Assembly (NCBI GenBank): GCA_964602655.1
Contig: CAZRSF010000036.1
Coordinates: 1 to 59,387 of the forward strand
DNA length: 59,387 nt
Reading direction: 5' to 3'
Source of the DNA: Moduliflexus sp964602655
Lineage (GTDB): Bacteria; Moduliflexota; Moduliflexia; Moduliflexales; Moduliflexaceae
Every line of letters begins with the position of its first letter. Within the stretch, counting starts at the first letter, position 1. This document shows positions 54,266-59,387 of this stretch, piece after piece. The translations under genes were made by a program, and so were the position numbers. Under the pieces are notes generated by a model. The model was not told where the DNA came from. It saw only the letters and a list, made by a program, of their open reading frames with translations, and ran no database searches.

Positions 54266-55478
54266 ATTTCGAATTTTAGAATTTTCGACCTACGCCAAAA
54301 TCGGCGGCACGCAAAAGACGTTGTTAGACTTTTTCCGACACGCATCGCATGATCGCGTTACGTATTATCACTGTGTTTTGTTAGCGCATGATGTGCTGGT
54401 GGATGAAATCGCCAAACTCCAACCTCATATTCCACAGACGAGTTTTAATATGCGGGGCTACTGGGATATTCGCGCCTGGTGGAAATTATACCATTTTGCG
54501 AAAGATAAGCGCCTTGATCTCATGCATACTAACGGCTTGAAAGCGGATATTATCGGGAGGAGCGTGGGGCGACTCTTAGGGATTCCGGTGAATGTTGCCA
54601 GCGTCCATAGCACTGATCCCTGGCGGAAATGGTATCATGTCTGGTTAGATCGGTACACGTCATGGATGACAGATATGTATCTTGCCAATTCCGAGGCAGG
54701 GCGTTTGGCGATGCACCGTCGGGAGCGCATCTCATTGTCGAAGATAAGGACAATCCCGAACGGAATTGACCTTGAATGTTTCGATCCTGATCGCGTAAAT
54801 GGTCAACGAATTCAGGCGTTGCGAGAGGAATTCGGCATCTCATCCACGACAACGGTTCTTGGCATGGTTGCCAATTTGTGCTGCATGAAAGAGCATAAAA
54901 CACTGATTGATGCGCTGCCTCGCATTCATGCACGTTTTCCGAACGCGATATGCGTGTTTGTCGGCATAGACCGAATGCAGGGGGAAATTCAGCGTTATGT
55001 CAACGAACGACGCTGCGAGCAGAGCGTGATTTTTGCCGGATTTCAAAAAGACATTCCTGAATGGCTGGCGTTGATGGATATTTTCCTGCTGCCGTCGCTC
55101 TGGGAAGGCTTGCCGAATGCAATGTTAGAGGCAATGGCAATGAGACGGCCTGTCATTGCCACGCCGGTCGGCGATGTTCCTGAAATTCTTACGCATGGCG
55201 AGTCCGGGCTGCTGATTCCGACGCGCAATCCTGACGCGTTGGCCGAGGCCGTCATCTCGCTATTGGAATCTCCTGAAAAGGCTTTCAAAATAGCCGACGC
55301 CGGGTATCGCCGTATTCGAGAAAAATATTCGATTCAGACGATGGTGGCGCAAACAGAGCAATTATATGAACACCTTATTCTGTCAAAACGGGCGAAGAAG
55401 CGCCGCGAACCTCTTGCTGCTCCTTGCGGCGTTGTCGCTGGCAATGCCGAGCCATGCGAACGGGAACAACGCCGCTGA
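54258..55478 (+). CDS. GT4 glycosyltransferase overlapping two neighbours
   Basis: 406 residues. FRILEFSTYAKIGGTQKTLLDFF opens the acceptor domain; TIPNGIDLECFD and LPSLWEGLPNAMLEAMAMRRPVIATPVGD hold the E-x7-E donor pattern of GT4. It begins eight bases inside asnB. The normal GT4 C-terminus seems to end about residue 378 (YEHLILSKRAKK); ~28 more residues (REPLAAPCGVVAGNAE...) lie over the signal-peptide coding region of the next gene in another frame. That extension is unlike a GT4 end and may reflect a lost stop. Confidence 0.85.
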   Translation: MDKFRILEFSTYAKIGGTQKTLLDFFRHASHDRVTYYHCVLLAHDVLVDEIAKLQPHIPQTSFNMRGYWDIRAWWKLYHFAKDKRLDLMHTNGLKADIIGRSVGRLLGIPVNVASVHSTDPWRKWYHVWLDRYTSWMTDMYLANSEAGRLAMHRRERISLSKIRTIPNGIDLECFDPDRVNGQRIQALREEFGISSTTTVLGMVANLCCMKEHKTLIDALPRIHARFPNAICVFVGIDRMQGEIQRYVNERRCEQSVIFAGFQKDIPEWLALMDIFLLPSLWEGLPNAMLEAMAMRRPVIATPVGDVPEILTHGESGLLIPTRNPDALAEAVISLLESPEKAFKIADAGYRRIREKYSIQTMVAQTEQLYEHLILSKRAKKRREPLAAPCGVVAGNAEPCEREQRR

Positions 55479-57231
55479 AAAATTGCGGGCAGCCTTCAGC
55501 GGCATTGGCGTGGCAGAAGACGACGAACGCCGACTCGCCCTGCTGAAACAGCATGGGTTCAATGCGGCGCTTGTCTGCGATTCCGGCCTTGCAGTGAATA
55601 TTCCGCGCTGGAAAGAGTTGGGGCGCTTGGCGGATCAATACGATCTTCGCCTGTTTCCGATTTACACGTTTGCCGGAACGGCGGAGATTACGGCATGGCT
55701 CGGCAGTTTCGCGCCCTACACAATGCCGGACGGGACGCCGACGGAACGGACGCCCTGCCCGTTGAACGCCGAATATTGGGACCAATCGGTCGCCGCGCGA
55801 TGGGAGCAGCTTGCGCTGCTTTCGACCCAGGTTCCATTGGCTGGTCTGCTGATTGACACCGAAATGTATGGCGGCAATATTGCGGTGTATGAACAGCCCT
55901 GTTTGTGCGATCAATGCTGGCAGGAATTCGTGTTCGCGTTTGCCGCAGCCAATCCCGAACACGCGGCGGTGATCGAACAGGCGCAGCTTCCGGCAGCGCA
56001 ACGCAACCGATTTCTGACACAGCAGCGCCTCTGGCCGCAATATACCGCGATTCAAGAACAGCGGCTTCAACGGTTGGCAGCGCAGATTGAGCGGCGGATT
56101 CATCGTATCAATCCCGCGTTGGAGCTTGGCATCATGGCTTACGTTGATAGCTGGTTTTATCACAGTCTTATCAGAGGGCTTGGCACGTCCACGCAGCCGG
56201 TCAATGTCTTTTCAGAAACGTTTTATATTCGCGGCTGGTCGCCAGATGTGTTGACGGAACAAACGACCATCAAGCAAGATGGCGTTGCGCAGTATCTTCC
56301 CGGTCTCTGGCAGGGACGATTTTTCCCGGAAGATCTTTCAGCGCAGGCGTCGGAGTTAGCGAAACAAACAGATGGGTACTGGCTGTTTTCCGCCGACAGT
56401 TTATGGACAGACAAACCGAAATCCGGGCATTACACGCTGCATGGAATGCCTGCGGAGTACTGGACGGCGTGGAACAAGGCGAATGTGATGATTCGACAGG
56501 GGCAGCAGGACGCCGCGCCATTTCTGTCGTCGGTGTACGAGCCTGAGGCGCAGCGATTACAGACGCCGCCGCTGCTCGAAACGCTGTTGTTCGACATCAA
56601 GGACCACCACGTAATCGCTCAGGATACCGCTCACATCGTCTATGAAAAAGACGTGTTGTTCCATTTTCTCAGCCGACCTGAGAGCGCCATTCGCATGACA
56701 CCAGTGATATTGTCCGAACAACAGACGGAACCGATCACCTATCGCCTGTTCGACGAGTCGGGAACGCTGGCGCAGACAGGAACATGCGCGAATACGTTTG
56801 AGTTGACGCTGCCTCCGAATGTTTCGGGGATGATGTCATTACTGATCGTCGCGCAGAATCAAGGGGTTCGCGTCGCCTTCGACTCAATGCCCTGGGTCGT
56901 GGAGGCGTCGGTCTCATTTCCATTCGTTACGCGCTCCTCGCCGCTGACGATGAGCTATGCCATCGCGCCGACACAAGACGCTATCCGTTTCAAAGTCTCG
57001 TCCGGAACATCCGAGCCGGCTTCGCTTGTGATTGGCTCGCCGGAAAAGGCCGATCTGTATCGCTTGCAATTCGAAGATTTTGGCGAGCTTCGTTTCGCCA
57101 TAAACGAAACGGCGAAAGAACGACGGCAAGCATTCTGGAATATGACCATCAATGCGTCTGATTCGGCGGCGACTCGCTGGCATTATTTCTATCAGACACC
57201 GCTGCCGTATTTCATGCCCAAAAGAATATGA
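55366..57231 (+). CDS. Secreted glycoside-hydrolase-like protein
   Basis: 621 residues. Signal peptide at 1-32 (RSAANLLLLLAALSLAMPSHANG). Residues ~40-340 have a TIM-barrel rhythm (NAALVCDSG, LRLFPIYTF, GLLIDTEMYG, LELGIMAYVD, NVFSETFY). The motif IDTEMYGG near 163 carries candidate catalytic Asp and Glu, and CLCDQC near 179 is a C-x-C-x2-C cluster seen in several putative glycoside hydrolase families. The C-terminal ~250 residues are beta-rich sandwich domains. It may trim or release the glycan made by the locus. The first 113 bases overlap the GT4 gene; no later start keeps the signal peptide. No family name assigned. Confidence 0.65.
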   Translation: MNTLFCQNGRRSAANLLLLLAALSLAMPSHANGNNAAEKLRAAFSGIGVAEDDERRLALLKQHGFNAALVCDSGLAVNIPRWKELGRLADQYDLRLFPIYTFAGTAEITAWLGSFAPYTMPDGTPTERTPCPLNAEYWDQSVAARWEQLALLSTQVPLAGLLIDTEMYGGNIAVYEQPCLCDQCWQEFVFAFAAANPEHAAVIEQAQLPAAQRNRFLTQQRLWPQYTAIQEQRLQRLAAQIERRIHRINPALELGIMAYVDSWFYHSLIRGLGTSTQPVNVFSETFYIRGWSPDVLTEQTTIKQDGVAQYLPGLWQGRFFPEDLSAQASELAKQTDGYWLFSADSLWTDKPKSGHYTLHGMPAEYWTAWNKANVMIRQGQQDAAPFLSSVYEPEAQRLQTPPLLETLLFDIKDHHVIAQDTAHIVYEKDVLFHFLSRPESAIRMTPVILSEQQTEPITYRLFDESGTLAQTGTCANTFELTLPPNVSGMMSLLIVAQNQGVRVAFDSMPWVVEASVSFPFVTRSSPLTMSYAIAPTQDAIRFKVSSGTSEPASLVIGSPEKADLYRLQFEDFGELRFAINETAKERRQAFWNMTINASDSAATRWHYFYQTPLPYFMPKRI

Positions 57232-57339
57232 GGAATCTTGTCTGTCGAAATCGTATTTCGAAACACGCGCCGTATGAACAGGCGGACAAATGGACGAAAA
57301 AAAATTTCGTCCTACATGTACATGAGGAGAACGACTAAG

Positions 57340-58107
57340 ATGTGGCGACGATTGTTTCGATGGTGCATTCGGACGCAGATATGGTTATCGAACCGGTTCG
57401 ATAGGCTTTTCCCGGAATTTTTCAGCGTTGACGGCAGCGCGGATTTTACTCACGCGCTTGTTCCGGCGTTCCTGACAGCGCATCAACGCGTGTATGATGT
57501 CGGGGGGGGAAAACAGCCTGCCATCTCAAGTCGCCTGAAAGAGCAACATGCGTTGCATGTGATCGGTCTGGATATTTCTCAAGAAGAATTACACCACGCG
57601 CCGCCAGGAAATTATGATGAGACGATTGTTGCAGATATTATGACATATCATGGAAAAGGCGATGGCGATCTTGTCATCTGCAACGCCGTGTTAGAGCATG
57701 TTCCCGATGTCGAATCCGCCTTGCAAGGCATCGCGAGTCTGCTTCAGCCAGGAGGCATGGCGCTCGTTTTCGTTCCATCGCGATCTGCGATATATGCTCG
57801 ATTGAACCTGCTTCTGCCGGAGTCCCTGAAAAAATGGCTGCTATATACGTTGTTTCCGCACACACGGAATTATCAAGGATTCAAGAGTTTTTATCATCGC
57901 TGCACTCCGAATGAATTCCGTCAATCCGCTCTTCGCTGCGGTTTCCAGGTGATCGAACAGCGCGCCTATTTTCTCAGCGGGTATTTTTCCTGGTGCTTTC
58001 CGCTCTATGGCATCTGGCGGCTGTGGGTCGTATGTTTTTACATGATTGCCAGAGAGCAGGCTGCGGAATCATTCAGCATGATCTTGACAAAGCGAGAGGC
58101 TCCGTAA
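57340..58107 (+). CDS. SAM-dependent methyltransferase (class I, Methyltransf_11-like)
   Basis: 255 residues. VYDVGGGKQPAI is motif I, VIGLDISQEEL motif II, and LVICNAVLEHVPDVESALQGIASLLQPGGMALVFVPS covers motifs IV-V. The N-terminal ~40 residues are basic with Trp. Start chosen at 57340 because GAGGAG lies ten bases upstream; in-frame starts as far as 57238 would add a basic, low-complexity stretch. A late hydrophobic segment (LSGYFSWCFPLYGIWRLWVVCFYMIA) may touch the membrane. Its stop shares one base with the next start. Confidence 0.82.
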   Translation: MWRRLFRWCIRTQIWLSNRFDRLFPEFFSVDGSADFTHALVPAFLTAHQRVYDVGGGKQPAISSRLKEQHALHVIGLDISQEELHHAPPGNYDETIVADIMTYHGKGDGDLVICNAVLEHVPDVESALQGIASLLQPGGMALVFVPSRSAIYARLNLLLPESLKKWLLYTLFPHTRNYQGFKSFYHRCTPNEFRQSALRCGFQVIEQRAYFLSGYFSWCFPLYGIWRLWVVCFYMIAREQAAESFSMILTKREAP

Positions 58108-59276
58108 TGCTGAAAGTACTCCACATTTTAACGCGATTGATTCGCGGCGGCGCAGATGAAAGCGCGGTCGCAACCGTTGCCGGGCTTCCGGCGTATGGTT
58201 TCGACGCCGCGCTGTTGGTCGGCGGCGATTCCGATCCGGCGTATGTGTCGGAAGCGTCGCAGAGCATTCCGATCTTGCGCGAAGCGTCATTACGGCGAGA
58301 TATTCATCCTGTCAGCGATATGACGGCGTTGTGGCGTTTATATCGCCACATCGAACGCGAACGCTATGCCATCGTGCATACGAATACAGCCAAAGCCGGT
58401 ATTTTGGGGCGATTGGCGGCCAAAATGGCCGGGACGCCGATCATTGTGCATACGGTGCATGGCATCACGTTTCACGAATTCCGTCATCCGCTTGCGCGGT
58501 CGTCTTTTCGTTTGCTCGAACAAGCCACTGCCAAAATCACTGACGCGTTTATTGCCGTCGGTCATGATTTGCAAGCGTATTATCTCCGGCACGGTATCGG
58601 GCAAGCCAGCCAATACGAAGTGATTCATACCGGCATGCACCTTGAAAAATTCATCAACGCCCGCAGCCTGAGCCAGGAATGCCGCCTGCGCATACGCCAG
58701 GAATTGGGGATTCTTCCGACGGATCGCGTCATCGGTCATGTCTCGCGTTTCGATCCGGGAAAAGGCCAGGAATATCTGCTGTCCGCGACCTCCGAGATTC
58801 TGCGGCGCGTCCCGAATACGAAGGTTGTCTTTGCCGGAGATGGCCTGTATCGTCAACGTTTCGAAGCGCTCGCCGCAGAACTCGGCATTGCGCCGCACGT
58901 CATCTTTACCGGATTTCGCACCGACATCGAAGACATCATCGCCATCTTCGACATTGCCGTGTTTACCTCGCTGTGGGAAGGATTGCCGCGTGTCATCGTC
59001 CAGTATCTCGCGGAAGAGAAGCCGATTGTCGCCTTCGATATTCCCGGCGTCTCCGAGTTGGTCGCGCATGGCGAAAATGGCCTGAAAGTTCCGCTGAAAG
59101 ATGTCGCGGCGTTGACCGCCAGCATCCTGCAACTGCTTGAGCAGCCAGATCTGGCAAGAACGATGGGAGCCGCCGGAGGGCTGATGCTTGATGATTCCTG
59201 GACATCTCAACACATGGTGGCGCATATTGCGGCCTTGTATCAAGACCTCTTGCAGAAAAATCACGCGGAGGACTGA
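58107..59276 (+). CDS. GT4 glycosyltransferase
   Basis: 389 residues. MLKVLHILTRLIRGGADESAV is the acceptor-side start, HTNTAKAGILGRLAAKMAGTPIIVHTVHG is typical of the branch that includes capsular/EpsD-like enzymes, and FTSLWEGLPRVIVQYLAEEKPIVAFDIPG is the donor-site region. The usual first Glu of the E-x7-E pair is kept (WEGLP), while the second position reads Gln (VQYLA), a possible substitution. The start uses TAATG, sharing a base with the methyltransferase stop. It is the last complete gene of the window. Confidence 0.88.
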   Translation: MLKVLHILTRLIRGGADESAVATVAGLPAYGFDAALLVGGDSDPAYVSEASQSIPILREASLRRDIHPVSDMTALWRLYRHIERERYAIVHTNTAKAGILGRLAAKMAGTPIIVHTVHGITFHEFRHPLARSSFRLLEQATAKITDAFIAVGHDLQAYYLRHGIGQASQYEVIHTGMHLEKFINARSLSQECRLRIRQELGILPTDRVIGHVSRFDPGKGQEYLLSATSEILRRVPNTKVVFAGDGLYRQRFEALAAELGIAPHVIFTGFRTDIEDIIAIFDIAVFTSLWEGLPRVIVQYLAEEKPIVAFDIPGVSELVAHGENGLKVPLKDVAALTASILQLLEQPDLARTMGAAGGLMLDDSWTSQHMVAHIAALYQDLLQKNHAED

Positions 59277-59328
59277 CGAGATCATGCGGTACGGCTTACA
59301 GCATAATTCATTGCCATCGAACATCACG

Positions 59329-59382
59329 CAGGAGTCTCAAAGCGAAGCGTTGACCGCAAAAGCTGACGCTTTTGCACTCCTG
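59329..59382. repeat. Nested inverted repeat at the right edge
   Basis: Outer arms CAGGAGT (59329-59335) and ACTCCTG (59376-59382) enclose an inner hairpin GCAAAAGC-TGAC-GCTTTTGC (59356-59375). It resembles the other small palindromic elements of the window. An open frame from ATG 59284 runs through it to the edge but has no sign of being coding. Confidence 0.6.
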
Positions 59383-59387
59383 GATTC

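Noticed and set aside
59284..59387. Start of a further gene at ATG 59284
   Set aside because: The frame runs only 104 bases to the edge and passes through a nested palindromic repeat, with no recognisable protein sequence.

Overview
The window looks like one stretch of a Gram-negative genome, interrupted by a 10-N assembly gap at 45906-45915. Evidence for an outer membrane: an LpxH-like lipid A enzyme, a predicted outer-membrane beta-barrel and two O-antigen ligase/polymerase-like proteins. An MglA-type GTPase with a roadblock partner, and a very large surface protein built from DUF11 and SdrD_B-like modules, recall filamentous or gliding lineages such as the KSB3/Moduliflexota candidate phylum. 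That placement is inference only. No rRNA, tRNA or CRISPR array was seen.

1-6.4 kb, comparatively AT-rich: the 3' part of an LpxH-like phosphoesterase, a TerB-like protein with a zinc ribbon, an HU/IHF protein divergent from a HIT hydrolase, then a minus-strand cassette reading DUF4388-like protein, HAMP membrane sensor, roadblock/LC7 protein, MglA-like GTPase. A DnaC/IstB-like ATPase follows.

6.6-27.8 kb: a two-gene minus-strand operon, an outer-membrane barrel (776 aa) followed by a 6260-aa secreted protein, closed by a strong terminator. This is the most unusual unit of the window.

28-31 kb: bacteriohemerythrin with a clear promoter, a DUF1848 protein with a C-terminal CX3CX2C motif, and an aldo/keto reductase flanked by hairpin repeats.

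30.9-36 kb, minus strand: a GT4 glycosyltransferase coupled to a membrane-anchored LysM protein, then fabD-fabG-acpP-rnc. fabF is missing from its usual place and the intergenic spaces hold REP/MITE-like palindromic elements.

36-59.3 kb, plus strand: a dense, largely overlapping polysaccharide locus. It has a formyltransferase-like/beta-propeller fusion, an acyl-CoA ligase-like enzyme, two Wzy/WaaL-like membrane proteins, a TPR-like protein, a Wzx/MurJ-like flippase, two GT39-like membrane proteins, five GT4 glycosyltransferases (one frameshifted next to the gap), AsnB, two methyltransferases and a secreted glycoside-hydrolase-like protein. Together they look able to assemble, export, polymerise and decorate a surface glycan. 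The neighbouring giant protein, barrel and LysM protein suggest a region devoted to the cell envelope.
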